Positions 27,028 to 35,871 of a stretch of 64,000 bases of DNA are shown here, one piece after another. The notes under the pieces are model-generated. The model worked only from the letters and a program-made list of their open reading frames with translations. It searched no databases and was not told the DNA's origin. How positions within the stretch are numbered: position 1 is the first letter of the stretch; each line of letters starts with the position of its first letter. This DNA is from Siansivirga zeaxanthinifaciens CC-SAMT-1 (GTDB lineage: Bacteria; Bacteroidota; Bacteroidia; Flavobacteriales; Flavobacteriaceae): positions 430,001 through 494,000 of the forward strand of contig NZ_CP007202.1 of the NCBI RefSeq assembly GCF_000941055.1, read 5' to 3'. The translations under genes and the position numbers were made by a program.

Positions 27028-28373
27028 TATCTATTAAAAGTTAATCGTTTTGCAGCCTTCACATCTGAAACCTTAGCGTTTTGATAGACCAAACTACCAT
27101 TTACGAAGGTATGAGTAATTCTAGACTTAAACGTAGTGCCTTCAAACGGAGACCATTTACATTTATATAAAATATTTTCTTTATTAACCGTCCACGGATT
27201 ATTCAAATCTATTAATACCAAATCTGCATAATACCCTTCTTTTATAAAGCCTCTTTTTTCAATTTCGAATAAAATAGCTGGGTTATGACACATTTTTTCA
27301 ACTATTTTTTCTACTGAAATTTTATCTTTATGGAACATTTCTAACATAGCTGGTAAGGCATGCTGCACCAGTGGTCCGCCAGAAGGCGCCTTGGTATAAA
27401 CGTTATTTTTTTCTTTTATCGTATGTGGCGCATGATCTGTAGCAATAACATCAATTCTATCGTCTAACAAAGCCTCCCACAATTGAGCACGATCTTTTTT
27501 GGTTTTTACCGCAGGATTCCATTTGATAAGGGTTCCTTTTTTATCGTAATCTTCATCTGAAAACCACAGATGATGTATACAAACCTCGGCCGTTATTTTT
27601 TTGTCTTTTAGAGGTATTTTATTTGAAAACAAATTGGTTTCTTTTCCAGTTGACAAATGAAAAACATGTAATCTGGCACCCGTTTTTTTTGCTAATTCAA
27701 TGGCCTTAGATGATGATAAATAACAAGCTTCTTCGCTTCTAATTACTGGATGATATTTTATAGGTATATCCTCTCCATACTTGTCCAGATGTTCCTGGAA
27801 GTTCTTTTTTATGGTAGCTTCATCTTCACAATGAACTGAAATTACCATGTTGGTGCTTTTGAAAATTTTCTCCAAAACTACTGGGTCGTCAACCAACATA
27901 TTCCCTGTCGATGATCCTAAAAACAATTTTAATCCTGCTACCGTTTTAGGGTCTACCTTTAAAATTTCATCTAAATTATCGTTTGTTCCTCCAAACATAA
28001 ACGAATAATTTGCGTAAGACGTTTTAGATGCTATCTCAAATTTCTCTTCTAACTTTTCTACTGTTGTGGTTTGCGGATTGGTATTTGGCATTTCTACAAA
28101 CGAGGTAATACCACCTGCAACAGCTGCTCTAGATTCGGTTTCTATGGTTGCTTTTTCGGTTAGACCTGGTTCTCTAAAATGCACTTGATCATCGATAGCT
28201 CCTGGAAACAAATATTTGCCTTCGGCATCGATAACATAAACATCAGAAGATTTTGCACTAATAGATTCGTTAATTTCTTTAATAAACTCATCTTCAATTA
28301 AAATATCACCTTTTAAAATGACACCTTCATTTACAATATGAGCATTTTTAATTAATGTAGTTTTCGGTTTCAT
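27027..28373 (-). CDS. pyrC: Dihydroorotase
   Basis: This 448-residue amidohydrolase makes dihydroorotate from carbamoyl aspartate in pyrimidine synthesis. Motifs are DDQVHFREPG (residues 61-70), GGITSFVEMPNTNPQT, and ATDHAPH near residue 312. The first metal-ligand position of the usual HxH is Gln63, giving QVH rather than HVH; I recall this wording as common in Bacteroidota. It overlaps the glycosyltransferase start region upstream by 4 bases and the DUF4296 gene by 1 base, so the three are one operon. Confidence 0.93.
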   Translation of the reverse strand: MKPKTTLIKNAHIVNEGVILKGDILIEDEFIKEINESISAKSSDVYVIDAEGKYLFPGAIDDQVHFREPGLTEKATIETESRAAVAGGITSFVEMPNTNPQTTTVEKLEEKFEIASKTSYANYSFMFGGTNDNLDEILKVDPKTVAGLKLFLGSSTGNMLVDDPVVLEKIFKSTNMVISVHCEDEATIKKNFQEHLDKYGEDIPIKYHPVIRSEEACYLSSSKAIELAKKTGARLHVFHLSTGKETNLFSNKIPLKDKKITAEVCIHHLWFSDEDYDKKGTLIKWNPAVKTKKDRAQLWEALLDDRIDVIATDHAPHTIKEKNNVYTKAPSGGPLVQHALPAMLEMFHKDKISVEKIVEKMCHNPAILFEIEKRGFIKEGYYADLVLIDLNNPWTVNKENILYKCKWSPFEGTTFKSRITHTFVNGSLVYQNAKVSDVKAAKRLTFNR

Positions 28374-29104
28374 AATGTATCTACTTTTTTAAATAGACTT
28401 TTTAATTTCATAGAAATCACTCCAAAAATAGCTTCCGAGATAATTCCTGAACTTAATTTTGATTCGCCTTGTGTTCTATCGGTAAAAATTACTGGTACTT
28501 CTTCTATTTTAAATTGTTTTAAATATGCTTTAAATTTCATTTCAATTTGAAAGGCATAGCCAATAAATTTAATATGATTTAAATCGATATTTTCTAAAAC
28601 TTTGCGTTTATAACAAACAAACCCTGCGGTAGTATCATGAATATTCATTCCTGTAATAAAACGCACATATTTCGATGCAAAATACGACATTAAAACGCGA
28701 CTCATGGGCCAATTTACAACATTTACGCCTTTTACATAACGCGAACCTATGGCGACATCGGCTTGATTAACATGACAGGCATGGTACAATTTTGGTAAAT
28801 CGGATGGATTGTGTGAAAAATCGGCGTCCATTTCAAAAATATATTGATAGTTGTTTTTTAAACTCCATTTAAAACCATGAATATACGCTGTTCCTAGTCC
28901 AGATTTTTCCTTTCTAACTTCCAGATGTAACCGCTCAGGAAACAATTCCTGAAGCTGCTTAACCTTTAATGCTGTTAAATCTGGAGAATTGTCGTCGACT
29001 ACCAAAATATGAATAGCATCTGACTGTGAAAATACAGCTTTAATTATAGCTTCAATATTCTCTATCTCGTTATAGGTAGGAATAATAACAAGTGCATCTG
29101 TCAT
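28370..29104 (-). CDS. Polyprenol-phosphate mannose synthase-like GT2
   Basis: This 244-residue family 2 glycosyltransferase resembles dolichol/polyprenol-phosphate mannosyltransferase. It opens ALVIIPTYNEIENIEAII, then has VVDDNSPD, EMDADFSHNPSDLP and IGSRYVKG. It has no C-terminal membrane helices, the short soluble form. It would load a sugar onto a polyprenyl phosphate for later use outside the membrane. It heads the operon with pyrC (4-base overlap) and has a TACATTTG -7 box 32 bases upstream. Confidence 0.9.
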   Translation of the reverse strand: MTDALVIIPTYNEIENIEAIIKAVFSQSDAIHILVVDDNSPDLTALKVKQLQELFPERLHLEVRKEKSGLGTAYIHGFKWSLKNNYQYIFEMDADFSHNPSDLPKLYHACHVNQADVAIGSRYVKGVNVVNWPMSRVLMSYFASKYVRFITGMNIHDTTAGFVCYKRKVLENIDLNHIKFIGYAFQIEMKFKAYLKQFKIEEVPVIFTDRTQGESKLSSGIISEAIFGVISMKLKSLFKKVDTL

Positions 29105-29135
29105 TCTTCGGTTTTAAAATCAATACTATTTTTAG

Positions 29136-29143
29136 CAAATGTA
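29136..29143 (-). promoter_or_regulatory. -7 box of GT2-pyrC operon
   Basis: Minus strand TACATTTG, exact TAnnTTTG, 32 bases before the glycosyltransferase start. No TTG box at the usual spacing. Confidence 0.5.
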
Positions 29144-29222
29144 CATTATTACAACTTTATTTATTTTAAATATTCCTTAATAATTAAAGCTTCTAGTAAA
29201 ATAAATATAATAATTTTACAAC

Positions 29223-29867
29223 ATGCTTAGGGAAACTGTATCTAACGAATTATTTACCATTTTTTTGGTAATTGGACTCATATCGGTGGCTATTACAAAG
29301 TTAATAGAGCCTAAGCGTTTTAGTGACTTTATTTATGTTTTAGGAAACTCTAAGTACCTTAAAATTTATGCGCGCGACCAAAAGTTTTTAGACAAATTTG
29401 AGGCTTTATTATTTTTTAATCTTCTACTCTCGTCGGCTGTTTTTTTTATTATAATTTATCAGAATTTAACAGGTTTAAATATTAATACTATTGAAAATAT
29501 TATTAAAATTACCGTTGGCATTGGTGCTTTTATTCTAATAAAAGTACTTCTAGAACGCTTAATTGGAAGTTTGTTTGAAATAGATAGAATTACCGATTTA
29601 TACTTGTTTCAAAAAATTACTTATAAGAATTTTTTGGGCCTTGTTTTAATTCCATTAAACGCTCTTTTACTTTATAGTTTTCGTCCTTCGTTAATTTTAA
29701 TTTACCCCATAATTATATTTTTGTTAATTGTTAATATTATTGGGCTAATTACTACCATTAAATCGCATCAAAGTTTAATAAAAGCTAACTTTTTTTATTT
29801 TATTTTGTATCTTTGCGCTCTTGAAATCGCACCCTATGTTATTTTATATAAGGTGTTTGTTTCTTAA
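29223..29867 (+). CDS. DUF4271 integral membrane protein
   Basis: This 214-residue protein has about six hydrophobic segments and the sequence style of DUF4271 (EPKRFSDFIYVLGNSKYLKIYARD; DLYLFQKITYKNF). The family is limited to Bacteroidota and its role is unknown. It is regularly found directly before the uroporphyrinogen-III synthase-like gene, as here with a 26-base gap. A perfect TATCTTTG box inside its 3' end may give the next gene a separate promoter. Confidence 0.82.
   Translation: MLRETVSNELFTIFLVIGLISVAITKLIEPKRFSDFIYVLGNSKYLKIYARDQKFLDKFEALLFFNLLLSSAVFFIIIYQNLTGLNINTIENIIKITVGIGAFILIKVLLERLIGSLFEIDRITDLYLFQKITYKNFLGLVLIPLNALLLYSFRPSLILIYPIIIFLLIVNIIGLITTIKSHQSLIKANFFYFILYLCALEIAPYVILYKVFVS
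29809..29816 (+). promoter_or_regulatory. -7 box inside DUF4271 gene, ahead of hemD-like gene
   Basis: TATCTTTG followed by CG, identical in form to the rpsP box, lies within coding sequence 78 bases before the hemD-like start. Confidence 0.45.
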
Positions 29868-29893
29868 AGACACCTAACATACTACTTGTACTT

Positions 29894-30643
29894 ATGAAAG
29901 TGAAAACAATTTTAGTATCTCAACCAGAACCTAAAATAGAAAACTCCCCTTATTTCGATTTAATTGAAAAGCAAAAAGTAAAAATAGACTTTAGACCTTT
30001 TATTCATGTGGAAGGTGTTTCTGCTAAAGAAATAAGACAACAAAAAGTTGATTTAAACAACTACACGGCCATTATTTTAACAAGCCGAAATGCGGTTGAT
30101 CACTTTTTTAGAGTTGCCGAAGAAATGCGTTATAAAGTGCCGGATACTCTTAAATATTTTTGTCAATCTGAAGCAGTTGCTTACTACCTTCAAAAATATG
30201 TAGTTTACAGAAAGCGTAAAATTTATGTTGGTAAACGTACCTTTTCGGAGCTTTCTCCATTAATTAAAAAATATAAAGACGAAAAGTTTTTATTGCCAAA
30301 TACTGATAAAGTTAAAGATGAAGTGCCAGACACTTTAAATGCTTTGGGAGTTAACTGGAAACAGGCTATTTTTTACAAAACTGTAATTAGCGATCTTTCT
30401 GATTTAGCCGATGTTTACTACGATATATTAGTATTTTTTAGTCCGTCTGGAATAGAATCCTTATTCCATAATTTCCCAGACTTTAAACAAAATAACACGC
30501 GTATTGCTGTTTTTGGAAATACTACCATTAAAGCGGTAGAAGAAAAAGGATTGCGTGTAGATATTGCTGCACCAACGCCAGAGACACCTTCTATGACTAT
30601 GGCTTTAGAGAAATACATCGAAAAGGTTAACAAAGTAAAATAA
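29894..30643 (+). CDS. hemD: Uroporphyrinogen-III synthase family protein
   Basis: This 249-residue HemD-fold protein has two similar alpha/beta lobes: ILVSQPEP at the start, AIILTSRNAVDHFF, and VFFSPSGIESLF followed by IAVFGNTTIKAVEEKG and PTPETPSMTMAL. The second-lobe signatures are convincing. HemD cyclises hydroxymethylbilane to uroporphyrinogen III. In Bacteroidota this gene is often away from other heme genes, as here, so a non-heme role is possible. It follows DUF4271 closely and shares a palindromic terminator with pckA. Confidence 0.85.
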   Translation: MKVKTILVSQPEPKIENSPYFDLIEKQKVKIDFRPFIHVEGVSAKEIRQQKVDLNNYTAIILTSRNAVDHFFRVAEEMRYKVPDTLKYFCQSEAVAYYLQKYVVYRKRKIYVGKRTFSELSPLIKKYKDEKFLLPNTDKVKDEVPDTLNALGVNWKQAIFYKTVISDLSDLADVYYDILVFFSPSGIESLFHNFPDFKQNNTRIAVFGNTTIKAVEEKGLRVDIAAPTPETPSMTMALEKYIEKVNKVK

Positions 30644-30661
30644 ACCTAAATACCATAAAAC

Positions 30662-30693
30662 AAAAAAGGGATGATTTAAATCATCCCTTTTTT
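30662..30693. terminator. Bidirectional terminator hemD / pckA
   Basis: A perfect 32-base palindrome: AAAAAAGGGATGAT, central TTAA, then its complement. Six T follow on each strand, between convergent genes. Confidence 0.88.
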
Positions 30694-30699
30694 TATTAA

Positions 30700-32316
30700 T
30701 TAAAATGCATAGCGCTGCGGACCGCCACGGCGAATTTCTTCACTGGCATATGCTTCATATTTTTTAAAGTTTTCTCGAAACGCATTAGACAATTTAAAAG
30801 CCGTCTTATAGTAAGCTCCATCGTTATTCCATGTTGCTCTCGGACTCAAAACTGTTGTTGGTACACCCGGACATTCTCTTGGTTGTGCCACTCCAAAAAC
30901 AGAGTGAATGTGGTAATTATCATAACTATACAAGCCTAAATCGCCACTTAAAACCGCATGAATCATGGCGCGTGTATATTTAAGTTTCATTCGGGTTCCA
31001 ACCCCATAAGGACCGCCAGTCCAACCCGTATTTACCAACCAAACATTTACCCCAGAATCTTTCATTTTTTTGCTTAACATTTCGGCGTATTTAGTTGGGT
31101 GCAAAGGCATAAAAGGCGCTCCAAAACAAGCTGAAAACGATGGCTGTGGTTCTACAATACCCGCTTCGGTTCCTGCCACTTTAGCCGTATAACCCGAAAT
31201 AAAATGATAGGCAGCCTGACTTGGCGTTAATTTAGATATTGGAGGCAATACGCCAAAAGCATCGGCAGTTAAAAAGAAAATATTTTTAGGATTTTTACCT
31301 GTTGATGGCATCTGAATGTTTTCAATATGATGTATAGGATAACTTACTCGTGTGTTTTGTGTAATAGAAGTATCTTCAAAATTAACATGTCCTTGAGAAT
31401 CTAAAACCACATTTTCTAAAATGGCGCCTTTTTTAATAGCATCAAATATTTCTGGTTCGTTTTCTCTAGAAAGATTAATAACCTTTGCGTAACAACCACC
31501 CTCGAAATTAAAAACAGAATCGCGCGAGGTCCAACCATGCTCATCATCTCCTATTAAACTGCGATTAGGATCTGTAGATAAGGTGGTTTTTCCTGTACCA
31601 GACAAACCGAAGAAAATAGCAGTATCGCCCTCTTTACCTACATTGGCACTGCAATGCATTGGAAGTGTGTTTTTGTATACTGGAAGAATAAAATTTAAGG
31701 CTGAAAAAATGCCTTTTTTAATTTCACCGGTGTAGCCCGTACCTCCAATAAGTGCTATTTTTCTAGTAAAATTTAAAATAGCAAAATTATGCTGACGTGT
31801 ACCATCGGTTTCGGGGTTTGCCAAAAAACCAGGAGCATTTATAACAGTCCACTCCGATTCAAAATGTTCCAATTCTTCATCGGTTGGTCTTAAAAACATA
31901 TTATACGCAAATTGATTGCTCCAAGGATATTCGTTAATAACACGAATGTTTAACTTATAATCTTCATCTGCACAGGCATAGCAATCTCTAACAAAAATTT
32001 CTTTGTTAGATAAATAATCTGTAACCTTATTATATAAGGCATCAAACTTATCTGCATCAAAAGGAATATTAATATCGCCCCACCAAACGCGGTCTTTAGT
32101 AATATCGTCTTTAACAATAAATCGGTCTTTAGGAGAACGCCCCGTAAATTCACCTGTATTAACAGCTAAAGCTCCAGAAGCCGCCTCTACTGCTTGTCCT
32201 TTTTCGATAGCAATATCGTGCAACTCATTTGGGCTTAATTGGTATTTAACATTGGCATTTTTTATACCGTAAGCATCTAACGAAATCGTTTTCGTAAATT
32301 GATCTAAGTGTCCCAT
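30700..32316 (-). CDS. pckA: ATP-dependent phosphoenolpyruvate carboxykinase
   Basis: This 538-residue enzyme converts oxaloacetate plus ATP to phosphoenolpyruvate, the entry to gluconeogenesis. It shows the kinase loop FFGLSGTGKTTLS, the metal-binding LIGDDEHGW, RSPKDRFIVKD and TGWTGGPYGVGTRM. Length and order match E. coli PckA. It is monocistronic, with a shared terminator and a TAATTTTG box at 32343-32350. Confidence 0.97.
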   Translation of the reverse strand: MGHLDQFTKTISLDAYGIKNANVKYQLSPNELHDIAIEKGQAVEAASGALAVNTGEFTGRSPKDRFIVKDDITKDRVWWGDINIPFDADKFDALYNKVTDYLSNKEIFVRDCYACADEDYKLNIRVINEYPWSNQFAYNMFLRPTDEELEHFESEWTVINAPGFLANPETDGTRQHNFAILNFTRKIALIGGTGYTGEIKKGIFSALNFILPVYKNTLPMHCSANVGKEGDTAIFFGLSGTGKTTLSTDPNRSLIGDDEHGWTSRDSVFNFEGGCYAKVINLSRENEPEIFDAIKKGAILENVVLDSQGHVNFEDTSITQNTRVSYPIHHIENIQMPSTGKNPKNIFFLTADAFGVLPPISKLTPSQAAYHFISGYTAKVAGTEAGIVEPQPSFSACFGAPFMPLHPTKYAEMLSKKMKDSGVNVWLVNTGWTGGPYGVGTRMKLKYTRAMIHAVLSGDLGLYSYDNYHIHSVFGVAQPRECPGVPTTVLSPRATWNNDGAYYKTAFKLSNAFRENFKKYEAYASEEIRRGGPQRYAF

Positions 32317-32377
32317 ATTATGGCTTTAAATTATTTAAATACCAAAATTAGGTCAAATAAAATTCATTATTATTATT

Positions 32378-32764
32378 TTAACACTTATTTTTTAAGAAAT
32401 TAACAAATAATGTTAACCAAGAAAGCATTAAAAGTAAACCTCCAATTGGAGTTATAAACCCAATAACTTTAAAATCGAAATTAGTTAAAGTATTTGTCGC
32501 TAAAAAATAAATAGAACCCGAGAAAAAGACCACGCCAATAAGCGTTAAATAATAAATGACATTTTTGGTTTTTTGAGTTAACAAATTGGCACTACCTATA
32601 AACAATAGAAAAAGAGCATGATACATTTGATAACGCACCCCTGTTTCAAAGGTTTGTTGTGAAGTCACGGGAATGAGTTCTTTTAAGGCATGTGCACCAA
32701 AAGCTCCTAAAACAATAGATAAAACACCAAATATCGCTGCAGTTATTAAAATTTTATTATCCAT
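32378..32764 (-). CDS. DUF423 membrane protein
   Basis: This 128-residue protein has four hydrophobic helices and the DUF423 (YwdK/YgdD) front LGAFGAHALK followed by ETGVRYQMYHALFLL. These small membrane proteins occur widely in bacteria without an assigned function. It lies 62 bases upstream of pckA on the same strand. A TAATTTTG box at 32798-32805 precedes it. Confidence 0.88.
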   Translation of the reverse strand: MDNKILITAAIFGVLSIVLGAFGAHALKELIPVTSQQTFETGVRYQMYHALFLLFIGSANLLTQKTKNVIYYLTLIGVVFFSGSIYFLATNTLTNFDFKVIGFITPIGGLLLMLSWLTLFVNFLKNKC

Positions 32765-32869
32765 TAATATCTGTTTTAAAGGTTTACATTGTTATTACAA
32801 AATTACAAGTATCCTTTCAATTTAAAACTAAATAATTAACTTTAAGTTTTAATTTGAAGCTATAAGCTC

Positions 32870-33334
32870 ATGGATACAAAACAAATTACTATTGATGGTA
32901 TTGATAAAAAAATACTTCGGGCTTTAACAGAAGATGCTCGCACACCCATTCTTGAAATAGCCAGACATGTGGGCATTTCTGGTGCTGCCATTCATCAACG
33001 TTTAAGAAAACTTGAAAAATCTAAATTACTTGTAGGCTCAAAATTTATAATTAACGAGAAAGCCTTAGGCTATTCAACACTGGCCTTTGTGGGTATATAT
33101 TTAGAACAGGCAACTAATAATGACGATGTTGTTAAAGCCCTAAAACGTATACCTGAGGTTTTAGAATGCCATTATACTACAGGCCAATTTAATATTTTTA
33201 TAAAGCTACTTTCTAGAAACAACGCCCATTTAATGCAGTTGCTAAATAATGATATACAAACAATTAGAGGCGTTTTAAGAACCGAATCGTTAATTTCGTT
33301 AGACCAACAAATTGATAGACAAATTAAAATTTAA
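32870..33334 (+). CDS. Lrp/AsnC-family regulator
   Basis: This 154-residue regulator has an N-terminal helix-turn-helix (IDKKILRALTEDARTPILEIA... GAAIHQRLRKLEK) and a C-terminal RAM ligand/oligomerisation domain (VKALKRIPEVLECHYTTGQFNIFIKL). The family senses amino acids or related small molecules. It is divergent from the DUF423-pckA side with a 105-base intergenic region, so it may act there, but no operator can be shown. Confidence 0.92.
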   Translation: MDTKQITIDGIDKKILRALTEDARTPILEIARHVGISGAAIHQRLRKLEKSKLLVGSKFIINEKALGYSTLAFVGIYLEQATNNDDVVKALKRIPEVLECHYTTGQFNIFIKLLSRNNAHLMQLLNNDIQTIRGVLRTESLISLDQQIDRQIKI

Positions 33335-33354
33335 AGAAAATACATTTATAAATA

Positions 33355-33384
33355 AAAACCCCCAAGGTTTACTTTGGGGGTTTT
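33355..33384. terminator. Bidirectional terminator Lrp-like / glyS
   Basis: Stem AAAACCCCCAA / TTGGGGGTTTT with an 8-base loop, between convergent genes, T-runs on both strands. Confidence 0.85.
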
Positions 33385-33404
33385 ATATTTTATTAAAATG
33401 TGTA

Positions 33405-34946
33405 TTACATTTTCATTAACCAAGAACGTACATCGACTTCTTGCTTAATGATATCTCGTAAATCGTCTATTTTAACACGTTTTTGCTCCATGGTATCTCT
33501 ATAACGAATGGTAACGGTGTTATCTTCTAAGGTGTCGTGATCGACAGTGATACAAAACGGTGTACCGTTAGCATCTTGTCTTCTGTAACGACGTCCTACA
33601 GCGTCTTTCTCGTCATAATCGACGTTGAAATCCCATTTTAAATCTTCAACTATTTTTCTGGCAACTTCTGGCAGACCATCTTTTTTAACCAATGGTAAAA
33701 TAGCGGCTTTTACTGGTGCTAAAACACTTGGTAATTTTAAAACAGTTCGCGTGGTTCCGTTTTCCAATTCTTCTTCAACTAGAGAGTTTGAGAAAACCGC
33801 TAAGAACATACGGTCTAAACCAATAGAGGTTTCTAACACGTAAGGCACATAGCTTTTATTTTCTTCTGGGTCGAAATATTGTAATTTTTTACCAGAATAT
33901 TTCTCGTGTTGCGATAAATCGAAATCGGTACGTGAGTGAATACCTTCTAATTCTTTAAATCCGAATGGGAATTTAAATTCAATATCGGCAGCAGCATCGG
34001 CGTAGTGTGCCAATTTCTCATGATCGTGAAAACGGTAATTTTCTGCTCCCATACCAAGAGATAAATGCCATTTTAAACGTGTTTCTTTCCAATGATTATA
34101 CCATTCTACTTGTGTACCTGGTTTAATAAAAAATTGCATTTCCATTTGTTCAAACTCACGCATTCTAAAAATAAATTGTCTCGCAACAATTTCATTTCTA
34201 AAGGCTTTACCTGTTTGCGCAATACCAAATGGTATTTTTAAACGGCTTGTTTTTTGCACGTTTAAAAAGTTAACAAAAATACCTTGTGCTGTTTCTGGAC
34301 GCAAGTATAAATCCATGGCATTTTCGGCCGAAGCTCCCAGTTTTGTACCAAACATAAGGTTAAACTGTTTTACATCGGTCCAGTTTCTGCTGCCTGTTAA
34401 TGGATCGGCTATTTCTAATTCTTCAATAAGCGCTTTAACATCGGCTAAGTCTTCGTTTTCTAAAGATTTTGCCATACGCGATAGCGTCTCGTTAATTTTT
34501 TCTTGGTAGCCTAAAACTCTTGGATTTGTTGAAACAAATTCTTCTTTATTAAAAGCATCGCCAAAGCGTTTTGCGGCTTTTTCTACTTCTTTATCTATTT
34601 TCGCTTCAATTTTTGCACAATAGTCTTCTATTAAAACATCGGCTCTGTAGCGTTTTTTAGAATCTTTATTATCAATTAATGGATCGTTAAAGGCATCAAC
34701 GTGCCCAGAAGCTTTCCATGTGGTTGGATGCATAAATATTGCGGCATCGATACCTACTATATTTTCATTCATTTGTACCATGGCTTTCCACCAGTAGTCG
34801 CGAATGTTTTTCTTTAATTCTGCACCATTTTGTGCGTAGTCGTAAACTGCACTTAATCCGTCGTAGATTTCACTACTCTGAAATACGTAACCATACTCCT
34901 TTGCGTGAGAGATTACTTTTTTAAATTGATCGTCTTGATTTGCCAT
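33405..34946 (-). CDS. glyS: Glycyl-tRNA synthetase (alpha-2 type)
   Basis: This is a 513-residue class II synthetase of the single-chain eukaryote/archaeal-like type. Features are FVNFLNVQKTSRLKIPFGIAQTGKAFRNEI (motif 2 region), EMQFF, PYVLETSIGLDRM (motif 3) and an anticodon domain from about residue 410. It charges tRNA-Gly. I chose the ATG at 34946 (MANQDDQ); an in-frame ATG at 34976 adds ten hydrophobic residues, but a TATTTTTG box lies between the two, so the longer form is probably not transcribed. Confidence 0.96.
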   Translation of the reverse strand: MANQDDQFKKVISHAKEYGYVFQSSEIYDGLSAVYDYAQNGAELKKNIRDYWWKAMVQMNENIVGIDAAIFMHPTTWKASGHVDAFNDPLIDNKDSKKRYRADVLIEDYCAKIEAKIDKEVEKAAKRFGDAFNKEEFVSTNPRVLGYQEKINETLSRMAKSLENEDLADVKALIEELEIADPLTGSRNWTDVKQFNLMFGTKLGASAENAMDLYLRPETAQGIFVNFLNVQKTSRLKIPFGIAQTGKAFRNEIVARQFIFRMREFEQMEMQFFIKPGTQVEWYNHWKETRLKWHLSLGMGAENYRFHDHEKLAHYADAAADIEFKFPFGFKELEGIHSRTDFDLSQHEKYSGKKLQYFDPEENKSYVPYVLETSIGLDRMFLAVFSNSLVEEELENGTTRTVLKLPSVLAPVKAAILPLVKKDGLPEVARKIVEDLKWDFNVDYDEKDAVGRRYRRQDANGTPFCITVDHDTLEDNTVTIRYRDTMEQKRVKIDDLRDIIKQEVDVRSWLMKM

Positions 34947-34950
34947 GGTG

Positions 34951-34958
34951 CAAAAATA
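34951..34958 (-). promoter_or_regulatory. -7 box immediately before glyS start
   Basis: Minus strand TATTTTTG, exact TAnnTTTG, ending only 4 bases before the chosen ATG. The mRNA would be nearly leaderless. No TTG box at normal spacing. Confidence 0.4.
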
Positions 34959-35025
34959 AAAAACCGCAACAAACAAATTGAATTCTTTGTTAAAAATTAA
35001 GCATGAATTTACTTATTTTTAAATG

Positions 35026-35117
35026 CGTTAGGGATTGGAGCAATTGTTTGAGCTCTTTTTACGACGGTAGGAGGAAAAAAGCGAGTGCGGAAAGCCCGAC
35101 CCTTGTGGTAACGCCCA
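35026..35117 (-). repeat. Dispersed intergenic repeat, copy C (inverted)
   Basis: Read on the minus strand, it begins with the same 22 bases as copy B (GGGCGTTACC...GGGTCGGG) and ends ATCCCTAACGC. The ends pair GCGTTA/TAACGC. The middle differs from copy B but still forms a stem, GCTTTTT / AAAAAGAGC. It fills the glyS-comF gap. Confidence 0.8.
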
Positions 35118-35135
35118 AATAATTATAGTTTTTTC

Positions 35136-35813
35136 ATGCTTGAATTGGTTATTAATTTATGCTTCCCAAAAGTTTGTTATGCCTGTCTTAATGTTTTAAA
35201 AGACAATGAGGATACTATTTGTGTGAGTTGCAGACATGATTTACCTGTTACTAATTTTCATTTTAACCAGGACGAAACGGTTAAAAACGTACTTTACGGG
35301 CGGGCAAAGATTGCACATGCAACTGCCTTATTTCGATTTGAAAAAAAGGGACTCGTGCAGCAGCTTATTCATGGCTTAAAGTACAAAGGCTATGAAAGTG
35401 TTGGTGTTTGTTTGGGTAATTGGCTGGGTGGCGAGCTTAAAAACTTAGATGCTTATAAAGATATTGACTTGGTGATACCCGTGCCTTTACACCAAAATAA
35501 ATTAAGAAAACGTGGTTATAACCAGGTTACTAAATTTGGCCAACAAATTGCTGAAGCTTTGCAAACCGAGTTTAGAGACGATGTGCTTGTTAAAATTACA
35601 AATACACAGTCGCAGGTAAATAAAATACGCTTGTCGCGATGGAATAACAACGACGAATTGTTTGCCATTGGCAATGCAGCGCATGTAGAAAACAAACATA
35701 TTCTTTTGGTTGATGATATAATTACCACCGGGGCGACTTTAGAGGCCTGTATTTTGGCATTAACACAAATTAAAAACATAAAAATTAGCGTTGCTACCAT
35801 GGCAATAGCATAA
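35136..35813 (+). CDS. comF: ComF family phosphoribosyltransferase-like protein
   Basis: This 225-residue protein has an N-terminal zinc finger (Cys14, Cys17, Cys29, Cys32), a double-zinc-ribbon linker, and a type I phosphoribosyltransferase domain with the PRPP loop ILLVDDIITTGATL near residue 195. The block IPVPLHQNKLRKRGYNQV is typical of ComF. ComF is needed for DNA uptake or processing in competent bacteria, and its exact chemistry is unknown. It lies just after the dispersed repeat. Confidence 0.92.
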   Translation: MLELVINLCFPKVCYACLNVLKDNEDTICVSCRHDLPVTNFHFNQDETVKNVLYGRAKIAHATALFRFEKKGLVQQLIHGLKYKGYESVGVCLGNWLGGELKNLDAYKDIDLVIPVPLHQNKLRKRGYNQVTKFGQQIAEALQTEFRDDVLVKITNTQSQVNKIRLSRWNNNDELFAIGNAAHVENKHILLVDDIITTGATLEACILALTQIKNIKISVATMAIA

Positions 35814-35818
35814 AGAGT

Positions 35819-35851
35819 TTGTCGTTATATCTTTAAATTTATGTAGGTTTG
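35819..35851 (+). promoter_or_regulatory. Promoter of Ig-like lipoprotein gene
   Basis: TTG, 22 bases, TAGGTTTG, 20 bases before the start codon at 35872. Confidence 0.5.
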
Positions 35852-35871
35852 TAAAAATTTTAAATTAGGCG

